A DNA stretch of 42,695 nucleotides from Lysobacterales bacterium (lineage in GTDB: Bacteria > Pseudomonadota > Gammaproteobacteria > Xanthomonadales > Xanthomonadaceae). Where the stretch lies: contig JADKCY010000028.1 in assembly GCA_016718605.1 (NCBI GenBank), forward strand, positions 1 to 42,695. The letters are read 5' to 3'. Position numbers and translations under genes: made by a program. How positions within the stretch are numbered: the first letter of the stretch is position 1; every line of letters starts with the position of its first letter. Shown piece by piece: positions 28,915 to 36,865 of the stretch. The notes below the pieces were generated by a model. The model did not search any database. It worked only from the letters and a program-made list of their open reading frames with translations, and had not been told where the DNA came from.

Positions 28915-30510
28915 CTAAAAACTCGGCTCGACGATCGCCTGCTGAATCAGCGGCGAGAGATACTGTTTGACCATGCGCAAATGCCCATCCAGCACAACAA
29001 CCAGTTTATCACTGGGTTTGCCGGGCAGATCGTAGTGACTGGCCGACCCACGGCGCGTCCGGCCCAGCATCTGCTGAAGTTCCCGCGCCGCCGCCGCGCG
29101 ATAGCCGATCGGATCATAGTCACACTGCCGGGCCACAAATGGATCGCCCAGATTACCAAACGGAATCTTGGTTACGAACAACATATTGACATTCGGCAGA
29201 TCCACGCCCGTGTGAAACAGATGCGTGATGGCGATCAGATTGGGCTTACGCGCCAGTTGCCGCTGGAAATCATCGACCGAAGTCGGCAGCACCAGACGAC
29301 TCGCCAAACTGGGATCGCGCTCGATCAATAGCCTGCGCAAAGAATCCGCCATGTCCCGCCGCACGGTGTGAATCAACCCACTCCAGGTGGAAGGCTTCGA
29401 CTGAATGTACTTTGGGATCTGTGCTCCAAGAAAGTCACGAGTCACATCGTTTAACGTCGACGCTAAACCCGGAGATTTCCGGGCGAAATAGATCGGCTGC
29501 ATGGCCGCCGTCCATTCAGAAGCAACCGTCAGCGTTTGAACCTCGGGCAACGTCAAACCTAATTCGCTCAGAAATTGGCCGAAGTCACCGACCGTTGCCG
29601 ATTGCATGATAATCCGCGCCGAACCCACATCGAACAACTTCTGAAAGTGAAACTGTGCCGTATAGGGCTTGAGCGTCAAACCCGGCGTACGCGCCGCGCT
29701 GCCTGTATCGCCAGACGATACAAACCAGTGTTCATTGAGCGTGGGCAGCAGATTTCGAACGGTGGTCAACCGATCGAGAAAGAATACCGCCGCGCCCAAA
29801 GGTTGAGCATGTTCGGGTTTGCCATCGGAAAGTTTGGCAATTCGATGTTCAACCTTTCGAATCGAGAGATCGAACCATTCTTCTAGCGCGCCCACCTCGG
29901 CGGGCGTGATATAACCGCCAATCGGTCGCAGGGCAACCCTCGGTGGCAATTCCAGATGATACAGCGCAATGTCCTGCGTTGTCACGATCATGGAGGCCCA
30001 GTCAATCACCTGATTTTTAAGAGTGTGGCATTCGTCCAATACCAGAAATTCCGGCGGCTTGGCACTTACCCATCTACGCGAGACGTGAAACATTGCATAA
30101 TTCAAACTCGAAAATTGGGCTTTTTGCACCGCCTGTTTAGCCAGCACATATAGACACTCTTTGATATGCGGACAGCCGAACATGCCGCCGGGTAGTAATT
30201 CCACCAGGCACTGGGCGGTGGACTGACCGCCGTAGGCTTCGGGGTGAACGCAGTCGTAATTGGCGCGACCATAGAGCAGCTTCGCATCCAATTGATCGCG
30301 ATACTGGCGCTGCAAGTTAAGCGTGTTGCACAGCACCATGGTTCGACCTCGCGTACTTAAGGCGCGAGGAAACGCTGATTTACCTAGTCCAGTATTCGCT
30401 TCAAGCAACGAGTACGCCTGACGCGCTGAAACTAGGTTTTCGATGGCCTCCAATTGGCCCGGTCTGAATTCCGGCCACGGAAGCCCCCAAAAACCGGGGA
30501 GAGTTGTCAT
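28915..30510 (-). CDS. DinG/XPD-like SF2 helicase, probable iron-sulfur protein
   Basis: A 531-residue SF2 helicase. Walker A is EANTGLGKS (37-45), the DEAH-type box is LVLDECH (156-162), and motif VI is QMLGRTRRG near 480. Four cysteines (C87, C101, C113, C119) between motifs I and II are placed like the 4Fe-4S ligands of XPD/DinG helicases, which unwind 5'-3' and resolve R-loops and forks. A late FHTGVDLPN segment also fits. The ATG at 30510 follows two copies of the GCGGACA leader motif. It probably acts in replication or repair. Confidence 0.88.
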   Translation of the reverse strand: MTTLPGFWGLPWPEFRPGQLEAIENLVSARQAYSLLEANTGLGKSAFPRALSTRGRTMVLCNTLNLQRQYRDQLDAKLLYGRANYDCVHPEAYGGQSTAQCLVELLPGGMFGCPHIKECLYVLAKQAVQKAQFSSLNYAMFHVSRRWVSAKPPEFLVLDECHTLKNQVIDWASMIVTTQDIALYHLELPPRVALRPIGGYITPAEVGALEEWFDLSIRKVEHRIAKLSDGKPEHAQPLGAAVFFLDRLTTVRNLLPTLNEHWFVSSGDTGSAARTPGLTLKPYTAQFHFQKLFDVGSARIIMQSATVGDFGQFLSELGLTLPEVQTLTVASEWTAAMQPIYFARKSPGLASTLNDVTRDFLGAQIPKYIQSKPSTWSGLIHTVRRDMADSLRRLLIERDPSLASRLVLPTSVDDFQRQLARKPNLIAITHLFHTGVDLPNVNMLFVTKIPFGNLGDPFVARQCDYDPIGYRAAAARELQQMLGRTRRGSASHYDLPGKPSDKLVVVLDGHLRMVKQYLSPLIQQAIVEPSF

Positions 30511-30577
30511 TATTTATTTGTCCGCTGTTTGTGTAGATGTTGTCCGCTCAATGCTGCTCGATACGGTGAGAATTACG

Positions 30578-31525
30578 TTAAGTAATTAAACCCTTATTAC
30601 CAGTTATTTGTCCTGTATTAGCTTGCCAGTTTAATCGCCGCAAGTTGACAGAACGGGGACGCTCGACAACCGCCAAAACTTTCGCGCCGTGCGCGCGCAA
30701 TTGCGCACAGTATGCAGCCGTCCGATCCGCCAGTGCCGACACCAAGTCCGCCATATCATGCGGATCGAGCGTGTCGGTATCGTTGATTGCCTGCCACTGG
30801 CAATCATGTACCGTGATTTGATCGGCATCGGTGAACACGATACTCTCGAAGACGGTGACTTTTTCAATCGGGTCGGGGTTCGCGGCCACAATCACCGGCT
30901 CTTCGACCTTGCCCAGGCTGCCCGTAGTTCGACTACCCACGGGCGTCGAGACCAGTGTCTCCCAATCCAGATCATCCACGCTGTTCGGCGCGGATAATTG
31001 ACCGAGTGCTTCCTGACCGGCCGCCGGTTGAAACCGGCCGCTAGGCGTCCAGAAAACAACCACATCACCCGTCTCTTGCGGCAGAATGAGGTAGTACGAC
31101 TTATTCAGACCATGCAAGAAAGCGACGGCCTCCGCCCGAGTATCAAAGCGTTGTTGATAAACCGAATGACCCACCATCACCGAAGTGACCCGCAATTTGA
31201 AATCGCTGGCGCGTTGTGTCTTGCACCGTGGGCACAAACGAAACTGACCGCAAGAATACTGAATCCTCTCCGGCATACCGGACAACGGATTGTACGAGGT
31301 GCCAACCTGGCCGCACATCGCCGCCCGCTGTAACTGCTTGAACGTCGGTCCGGCATTGACCGGGGACGTGGGTTGATTCTGCCCTACAGCCGCCAACAGC
31401 AAATTCAAGCCAACGGCTGAAACGCTCGAAGCGATTGAATAAAGTGAAGCCTGTAGCGGCGTGAATAAGATCAACTGCTGCGCGGGAGATGGAGTCAGGG
31501 TTTGAGTCATTAAAGTAGTGGTCAT
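30578..31525 (-). CDS. Zinc-finger protein downstream of a structured RNA
   Basis: A 315-residue protein. The start at 31525 has TAGGAG five bases upstream. Residues about 90-115 hold CGQFRLCPRCKTQRASDFKL, a finger similar in pattern to those near the N-terminus of some plasmid replication initiators, though the catalytic rolling-circle motifs are not seen. The middle contains many short strands and the end is helical. It is expressed from the promoter at 31737-31765 through about 200 bases of structured leader, an unusual arrangement that suggests control at RNA level. Confidence 0.65.
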   Translation of the reverse strand: MTTTLMTQTLTPSPAQQLILFTPLQASLYSIASSVSAVGLNLLLAAVGQNQPTSPVNAGPTFKQLQRAAMCGQVGTSYNPLSGMPERIQYSCGQFRLCPRCKTQRASDFKLRVTSVMVGHSVYQQRFDTRAEAVAFLHGLNKSYYLILPQETGDVVVFWTPSGRFQPAAGQEALGQLSAPNSVDDLDWETLVSTPVGSRTTGSLGKVEEPVIVAANPDPIEKVTVFESIVFTDADQITVHDCQWQAINDTDTLDPHDMADLVSALADRTAAYCAQLRAHGAKVLAVVERPRSVNLRRLNWQANTGQITGNKGLIT

Positions 31526-31543
31526 GCGTCTCCTAGAAAACAA

Positions 31544-31730
31544 AACATCTTTGTAGTCTGAGATCCGGCGGCTGGTTGGCTGGCGACCGCGCCCCCGACT
31601 AGGGGAGGGCTACCAACCGCAGGATCTCATATTACAAAGATGTTCCTAGTCGCGTACTCTCTGGTTGCCGGACAGAGATTTAACTTGGGCAGCAAGTGGT
31701 CGGGGAGGACCACTTGCTGCCCGAGCGGAC
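31544..31730 (-). ncRNA. Structured RNA or leader element, novel candidate
   Basis: A gene-free stretch with nested exact pairings: 31544-31555 with 31633-31644 (12 bp), 31560-31566 with 31622-31628 (7 bp), 31574-31579 with 31613-31618 (6 bp) and a CCCC/GGGG hairpin inside. Next to it is a perfect 15-bp hairpin, 31687-31701 with 31708-31722, loop of six. A 17-spaced promoter points into it on the minus strand, and the large stem ends in TTTTGTTTT just before the ribosome site of the next gene. It could be a riboswitch-like leader, a separate small RNA or a DNA replication element. I know no family that fits. Confidence 0.65.
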
Positions 31731-31736
31731 GCGCAT

Positions 31737-31765
31737 AGTCTAGCACGATCACTACTCGGTGTCAA
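31737..31765 (-). promoter_or_regulatory. Sigma70-like promoter before the structured RNA
   Basis: Leftward -35 TTGACA (31765-31760, perfect), 17-base spacer, -10 TAGACT (31742-31737). It lies within 40 bases of the helicase stop codon at 31775 and should start transcription near 31730, at the edge of the RNA structure. Confidence 0.7.
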
Positions 31766-31774
31766 TCCCCAATT

Positions 31775-33940
31775 CTACACTTCCCGCGCCTTAGCGGGAT
31801 TCAAACCCATCTCAGTGATAAACCGGCTTGGCCGCATGTCGTTGTCCATGAAAAACCGAGGCCAACTGATGCACAACAGTTGACGCGGCCGACTGCCCGC
31901 AACGAACGCCAGACAGCGCTCATCCTCCAACCGGCCCATGCCGCGACCCGCCAGTTTGCCTCGTTGCGGCGGTTCGACCAGTGAGAATTGATGCGGGAAG
32001 AGACTGTACTTATCGCTTTCAGCCCAGCCCACAGCGTACACATCGCGGCGTTCTCCGCCCTTGACTGAATGAATCGTCGCAATGGCGACCTTGTCCGTCC
32101 AGTCCTTAGATTGTTCGGCGGCGTTGGACTTGGTTTCTTTCAGCAATTGCTTCAACGTCGGGAACGCGCCATACGAAGCCACCAGATCAGTCGGAATGAA
32201 GTCCAGGGCTGATTGCAGATCGTCCAGTAGACTGCCATTGCCATCATCGCCCAGATCGCCTTCTTCCGAAAGAATGAACGGAGCCAAACAGTGATCGACA
32301 ACATACGTCGCCGCCGCCAGCAACGCATTTTGATCAAGCAGCGATTTAATCGCCTGCAGCAATTGTTTGAAGTCCAGAATAGCCGCCCGCCAGTACGCCG
32401 GCGACGTCGGCGCGAAGAGCATGACGTCCAGACCCTCGATGACGGTCGGCTTTTGGGTCGCGCGCAGTTTGTCCACAAAATCCTTGCCCAATTTGCGCGC
32501 CGACGAGTGGTATTTGTCGCTGGCGAGATTGATGACTTGACCGACCAGATCAAACTGTGAGCCATCGTCGGCCAGGCGCAGATAGACCAGTAGTTTATGC
32601 ACAAAGCCATTCGACCAGAAACTACCGCCGCTCGTTGAAATGAAAGGCACGCCCAGCCGTCGCAGTGCGCCTTCAAAGTAGGCCTGATAGGCGCGCGTGC
32701 GAGTCAGCACGAACATTGAACCATACTGCTCACCCAGCGCATCGGGATCACCGGCCGACAACTCTTCAGCCCGTGTTTTTATCAAGCGCGCAACTTCGGC
32801 GGCTTCCGCATAGACGGACTCGGCTGAAAACAGTTGAATTTGGCCGGGCGCATCGTCCAGGGCGATCATGTCCTGATTCAATTGATTGGGATACGGGCCC
32901 TGTTTACGCTGATAATTGTGTTGAATCAGCGCATTGCTGGCGGCCACGATCACCTTTGCGCTGCGATGATTACGCGTCAAGAATTGCGTAACCGGTGGTC
33001 GAGCCAGCGCCCGATCGAATTCCTCCATGAAGATTTCGGGGGTCGCGCCTGAGAACCGCATCAGCAACTGATCGTGATCGCCAACCAGCGCAATCCGCTG
33101 ATGAACCTGCGCCAGCAGCAGACAGATGGTCAAACGCTGGCGGGACATATCCTGCGCCTCATCGACCAGGATGATGTCGTAACGATTCTGGGCCCATTTG
33201 AGAAACACGGGATCAGTCTTGAGTTTCTGTTCACACCAATAGAGTTGATCATCAAACGACCAAAAGCCGCGCTTGGTCATGGTTTCTGATAACTGGCGCG
33301 TGATCGAAGCCAGCGCCGGCCCATAGGTCATACCTAGCCGCTCGGTGAACCAGTAGTCCAACTGAGAAAACTCGATACCCGCCGACTTGGCCTGCCCGAT
33401 CCAGTACAACACTTCCTTGACCGCCGGTTGATCTTCCTCCCGTTTCCAGATCGTCTTGATAAGGTCGCGGGTTAAAATCATTTCCGACGTTTTATCGGTG
33501 GCGTACGTCGGAATCTTGCGCGTCCAGTGATAGAACTCGATCAGCAGCCGCGAAGCCAGTGCATGAGTTGTAACCACATTCTGCGTCCAGACACTGGCGG
33601 GCGCCAGTCGGCCCGTCAAGTAGCTGACTTTATCCCGCAGATCGAGTGCCGCCCGCGCCCCATAAGTCGTCAACAACACGCGTTCCGGGGCCTGTCCATT
33701 TTCCAGCAAACGCGTAACCAGCTCAGTCAACGTGCTGGTCTTACCTGCGCCCGGACCGGCCTTGAGGCGGGCGGGGCCAGGCTGATTGATTTGCTGAGTC
33801 GAGAAACGCTTCTTGTTCGGGCGTCGGCGTGCGGCGCAGAATCGGCTCGTCATCCGACATGATGTCCGGCTCGCAGGCCGCCATCTCCGCGTCGGGATCA
33901 CTGGCGACTGCTCCGCCTCGAACGTTCGCGAATAGGGCAT
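31775..33940 (-). CDS. UvrD/PcrA-like SF1 helicase (main part)
   Basis: The SF1 motifs run from LKAGPGAGKTSTLTE (Walker A) through LVDEAQDMSRQRL (motif II), FLTRNHRSAKVIV (motif IV), TIHSVKGGERRDV (motif V) to LAFVAGSRPRQLLCIS (motif VI). It would unwind DNA 3'-5' in repair or replication.  The first 46 residues of this frame (33803-33940) are a shadow: the helicase Q-motif region TPTPEQEAFLDS lies in the overlapping upstream frame, and removing one AATC unit from the tandem at plus-strand 33784-33791 joins them. The true protein is therefore probably about 876 residues starting at 34409. Confidence 0.88.
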   Translation of the reverse strand: MPYSRTFEAEQSPVIPTRRWRPASRTSCRMTSRFCAARRRPNKKRFSTQQINQPGPARLKAGPGAGKTSTLTELVTRLLENGQAPERVLLTTYGARAALDLRDKVSYLTGRLAPASVWTQNVVTTHALASRLLIEFYHWTRKIPTYATDKTSEMILTRDLIKTIWKREEDQPAVKEVLYWIGQAKSAGIEFSQLDYWFTERLGMTYGPALASITRQLSETMTKRGFWSFDDQLYWCEQKLKTDPVFLKWAQNRYDIILVDEAQDMSRQRLTICLLLAQVHQRIALVGDHDQLLMRFSGATPEIFMEEFDRALARPPVTQFLTRNHRSAKVIVAASNALIQHNYQRKQGPYPNQLNQDMIALDDAPGQIQLFSAESVYAEAAEVARLIKTRAEELSAGDPDALGEQYGSMFVLTRTRAYQAYFEGALRRLGVPFISTSGGSFWSNGFVHKLLVYLRLADDGSQFDLVGQVINLASDKYHSSARKLGKDFVDKLRATQKPTVIEGLDVMLFAPTSPAYWRAAILDFKQLLQAIKSLLDQNALLAAATYVVDHCLAPFILSEEGDLGDDGNGSLLDDLQSALDFIPTDLVASYGAFPTLKQLLKETKSNAAEQSKDWTDKVAIATIHSVKGGERRDVYAVGWAESDKYSLFPHQFSLVEPPQRGKLAGRGMGRLEDERCLAFVAGSRPRQLLCISWPRFFMDNDMRPSRFITEMGLNPAKAREV

Positions 33941-34409
33941 TGACCAGCTGAGCCGACGAGGGGACAGGCGTCCGGGCTTGTTCCTGCGCCAACAGGTCGG
34001 CCGCTTCGGCTTCGATGGCCTGTTTCTGTTGGGCTTTCAACTGCTGATAGGGCAACACCGCCTGATTGGTTTCGACCACGAACGGCTGCATCAAGCCAAC
34101 GTGCACATCCGGCGGCAACTCCGCCCAGGCGTCGATGATCCAATTGAGCATCTGACGCCGCAACCGTCGATCGTAGTGTTGAACCGTATGCGAAATTGTT
34201 CTGGGCCGGGTCAACGATAGCTCATCAGACGATTGCCACAGGACTAAACTGAAGCCGCGCGCCAGTGGTCGGCCGTTCAGACCGAAACCCGATCTAACCA
34301 ACAGCCGCTGATCGGTGGCCGGAATGTTGTAACCGTAAACGATTTCGTCATCATCCTCCACCGGATAGGAACCCGGTGGCAAAGCGAGAATAAATGCCGG
34401 GAAATTCAT
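33741..34409 (-). CDS. N-terminal extension of the SF1 helicase (frame-broken)
   Basis: A 222-residue frame from the ATG at 34409 (TGGAGG upstream). Residues 1-190 form an unknown domain (FILALPPGSYPVEDDDEIVY; LVRSGFGLNGRPLARGFSL; a Gln/Ala-rich helix). Residues 193-206 (RTPTPEQEAFLDSA) are the Q-motif that normally precedes Walker A in UvrD. The final 16 residues are out of frame. There is no stop between the unknown domain and the helicase start, so a fusion is the simplest reading; alternatively a short gene ends at another unseen frame break. Confidence 0.6.
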   Translation of the reverse strand: MNFPAFILALPPGSYPVEDDDEIVYGYNIPATDQRLLVRSGFGLNGRPLARGFSLVLWQSSDELSLTRPRTISHTVQHYDRRLRRQMLNWIIDAWAELPPDVHVGLMQPFVVETNQAVLPYQQLKAQQKQAIEAEAADLLAQEQARTPVPSSAQLVNALFANVRGGAVASDPDAEMAACEPDIMSDDEPILRRTPTPEQEAFLDSANQSAWPRPPQGRSGRR

Positions 34410-34422
34410 AACTACCTCCAGA

Positions 34423-34461
34423 AATAGACTCAGCCGACAGACAACATCGGCTGAGTCTATT
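34423..34461. terminator. 15-bp perfect hairpin, possible terminator
   Basis: AATAGACTCAGCCGA (34423-34437) pairs exactly with TCGGCTGAGTCTATT (34447-34461) around a nine-base loop. It lies between two leftward genes. A T-rich tract after the stem is weak in both directions (TCTGG leftward), so termination or attenuation is plausible but not certain; an RNA-processing site is an alternative. Confidence 0.5.
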
Positions 34462-34475
34462 CGCTAGAACTGTGA

Positions 34476-34850
34476 TTATCGACCGCTAGCGACTGCCGAG
34501 GTATTTTCGGCTTCGATCCGCTCCAGTTGCTGAAGCAAATCGACCAGCGTTTTGAGATTGCGCAACAACGGCCACTTGTTTTGCAGCGCCATGTTGCCCC
34601 AAATCACCGCCGCCTCGCGCAGTTTGCTGTCACTATTGCCCGTGAGCGCCAGTTGCAGTTGCAGCGCATAGGCGATGTAGGTCGAGCCCTGACCGCCAGC
34701 TTTAAAGGCAATGCCGCGTGAATTCATCTCGGCCACAGTCTCGTCGGGCAGCGTGATTTTTCGGTCGCTCACACTATATCGATTCGTCTGGAAACGCGGC
34801 ACAATGGCCTTGCGCGGCGACTTGATCGATTTCGCGGCTGGCTTACTCAT
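34476..34850 (-). CDS. Hypothetical basic protein
   Basis: A 124-residue protein. The ATG at 34850 lies four bases after the upstream stop; the in-frame extension to 35081 is shadow. The N-terminus is Lys/Arg/Pro-rich (KPAAKSIKSPRKAIVPRF) and probably disordered, then a strand (NRYSVSDRKITLPDETV) and helices (ALQLQLALTGNSDSKLREAA, LVDLLQQLERIEAE). It could be a small DNA- or partner-binding protein for the RecA-like ATPase upstream; no family recognised. Confidence 0.6.
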   Translation of the reverse strand: MSKPAAKSIKSPRKAIVPRFQTNRYSVSDRKITLPDETVAEMNSRGIAFKAGGQGSTYIAYALQLQLALTGNSDSKLREAAVIWGNMALQNKWPLLRNLKTLVDLLQQLERIEAENTSAVASGR

Positions 34851-34854
34851 CGGG

Positions 34855-35937
34855 TTAGCCACCGTCATCCTCTTTGAAGATGGCTTGAATTTCGGGCACG
34901 GACAATCCGATGCCCTCAACCGCGGCGATCTGGAACGCATTCTTGTTATCGGCGCGCAGCGCCAGCACGCGATCTTTGACGCTGGCTTTGTCGCCACTCG
35001 TTGGGGTATCTTCTTCGCCCGTGGGCAGCTGCTCGGCCATCGCCTGCCAGGCCATGATCTGGTCATACGGCAACGTGCCATTCATCATGTGAGACTCATC
35101 CACATTCGGGAAGTACTCGGGCGTCGTTTCCAGCGAGATGTCGGCACGCAACTCGACCGGGTTCTTCCAGAACGCCAGAATCTCATCCCAATTGCAGATC
35201 GGCATGCGGCGGGGCGTGATCTCCATTGTTTCGCGCCGCCCAACGGCATTAACGCGCACATCCGACAGACGCTTTTGCATCAAGCCGACCGGATACTTGC
35301 TGCCGGTTGGACTGTGAACAAACTGGACCCGCATCCGACTTTTCTGCATAACGCTCTTTCGGAAGGCGGGCACGAGTTTGCCCGGCACCACAACCGAGCC
35401 ACCCTGCGTCTTCATGCGGTAATCCTGCATGTGACTGGTGAGGACCACACAGGGGACTTTGGCCAGGAAACGATCAAGCAGCACAGCCTCCAACCGGTCA
35501 GCCTCCTGCCAAAGTTGACCGGATTTCATGATCGCCATCATGGCGTATTCCTGACGATAGGCCGTCTGCTCACTCACGACGGCGGCATGAAAAGCAATAT
35601 TCATGCGCGGCCAGGTATCAAAGATGAGCAGCCGGGTGTTGTCTGGAATACGATTTACCAGCGCATCGGCCCACTTCCACAGGCCCAACTCGCCGATTTT
35701 GTGCGTTTCGTGAATCATGTCCACGTAACGTTCAGGCGGCAGCCAGCTTTCGACCATGCTCTTCGTCTTGACATCGTCATCAACGACGAACATTTGATCC
35801 GGTGGACAAGTGTGGCCGTCCTTGTCCACAACGTTCAGCGCGAACGATGTCTTGCCGGTGTCGAGTGTACCGGACACCGCGATCACGCCAGAAAACAGCG
35901 GGTTCCAAACCTCCATAGGATCCAACGGGTCAATCAT
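34855..35937 (-). CDS. RecA-fold ATPase (Sak4/AAA_24-like)
   Basis: A 360-residue P-loop protein: Walker A GTLDTGKTS (23-31), VVDDDVKTKSM (51-61) where phage recombinases have an acidic strand, and Walker B RLLIFDTW (102-109). This layout fits the compact RecA-like ATPases of phages, such as Sak4/AAA_24 single-strand annealing or recombination proteins. The C-terminus ends in acidic residues after GLSVPEIQAIF. It has AGGAG upstream of the ATG. Likely role: recombination or loading within the replication module; a regulatory ATPase is a less likely alternative. Confidence 0.75.
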   Translation of the reverse strand: MIDPLDPMEVWNPLFSGVIAVSGTLDTGKTSFALNVVDKDGHTCPPDQMFVVDDDVKTKSMVESWLPPERYVDMIHETHKIGELGLWKWADALVNRIPDNTRLLIFDTWPRMNIAFHAAVVSEQTAYRQEYAMMAIMKSGQLWQEADRLEAVLLDRFLAKVPCVVLTSHMQDYRMKTQGGSVVVPGKLVPAFRKSVMQKSRMRVQFVHSPTGSKYPVGLMQKRLSDVRVNAVGRRETMEITPRRMPICNWDEILAFWKNPVELRADISLETTPEYFPNVDESHMMNGTLPYDQIMAWQAMAEQLPTGEEDTPTSGDKASVKDRVLALRADNKNAFQIAAVEGIGLSVPEIQAIFKEDDGG

Positions 35938-35961
35938 AAACTTCTCCTGCCGATTCGTCGG

Positions 35962-36864
35962 CTACGAGTTCTTAGTTTTGAGATACAACGGCCAAAGTTC
36001 GGCGACCGAGGTCTTTTGCAGAATCTGCGCCTGCCACTTGGGCACGATCAGGAACGCTTCTTTGTCCTCATCGATCAGCGGCACATGACCGACTTTGCCC
36101 GCATGCGCACTGCCCACCGGTTCGCAGCCCAGCCACTTGCGGACGCGTTCAACGACCTTGGCCGACACAAGTTCCGCGGGATATTCAACTGGATCGGTCA
36201 GCCAGTACAACGCCAGCGTAGCCGAGCCATAGGTATCCATCAACTTGCGCGCGGTTTCTGGCCCGACGCCGGGCAGAGTTTCAAACAGGGTCGCGGCGTC
36301 CTGCGGCACAAGTTCCTGATACCGACGAGCGTGCACCAGCGGTGTGTCCTGACTCTTGACCAGGCGCGCGACGAGGTGCTGCAGCAACTGCCAGAAGTCG
36401 CCGTGGGTTTTCATCTGAAACGCCCAACCGCCACGCGCCGCCCAGGCCACCACTGAGCCGATATAGGCCGCCCAGTAGAAGCCGGTCGGACGGTCATTCA
36501 CGCTCAAATGACCGTCGGCCAGCAGTTGATAATCGCCCACGGCGACGGCCACCGGTGGCGCGCCTGTCTCCATCTGCATGCGGAGCTGCACATCAGAGAA
36601 CTTCCGCATGCTGGACGGCCAGTCCGTGCCTGTTTTGCGTTGGACCAGCAGGCCGCGATTGCTTTCGAGCAGTTGTTTTAACTGCGCGCGCTGATCGCAA
36701 GCCTGCCAGTCCTCCAACACCACGCCCGGCAGAGTCAACAGGTAATCCGCGTCAGTCAACGCCTCAAGATTCGGAAGCAACTGAGCGTCGCCTGTTTCCA
36801 GAGCAGCGGCCAGAATCGCCCGCATATCGGGATGTCTCAACTCGGCGGGGTCGGTGTAGATCAT
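35962..36864 (-). CDS. ERCC4/XPF-like nuclease with helix-hairpin-helix
   Basis: A 300-residue protein. The segment LLVQRKTGTDWPSSM near residues 72-86 resembles the ERKxxxD catalytic core of XPF/Mus81 (ERCC4) nucleases, with Gln in place of the first Glu. It is followed by strands containing VAVAVGDYQLL and GFYWAAYIGSVV, then an HhH motif ETLPGVGPETARKLMDTYG (about 199-217) for DNA backbone binding. It may cut branched DNA or only bind it, if the Gln abolishes catalysis. The start is one base after the upstream stop. Confidence 0.7.
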   Translation of the reverse strand: MIYTDPAELRHPDMRAILAAALETGDAQLLPNLEALTDADYLLTLPGVVLEDWQACDQRAQLKQLLESNRGLLVQRKTGTDWPSSMRKFSDVQLRMQMETGAPPVAVAVGDYQLLADGHLSVNDRPTGFYWAAYIGSVVAWAARGGWAFQMKTHGDFWQLLQHLVARLVKSQDTPLVHARRYQELVPQDAATLFETLPGVGPETARKLMDTYGSATLALYWLTDPVEYPAELVSAKVVERVRKWLGCEPVGSAHAGKVGHVPLIDEDKEAFLIVPKWQAQILQKTSVAELWPLYLKTKNS

Positions 36865-36865
36865 G

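Noticed and set aside
31544..31730. CRISPR array, tRNA or known ribozyme at the hairpin cluster
   Set aside because: There are no direct repeats with spacers, no T-loop or cloverleaf signature, and no hammerhead core.
34711..36456. A 581-codon open frame on the plus strand
   Set aside because: It lies antisense to the RecA-fold ATPase and ERCC4-like genes, whose motifs are clear. It has no domain or ribosome site and its His/Arg/Gln-rich composition is typical of antisense shadow in this codon usage.
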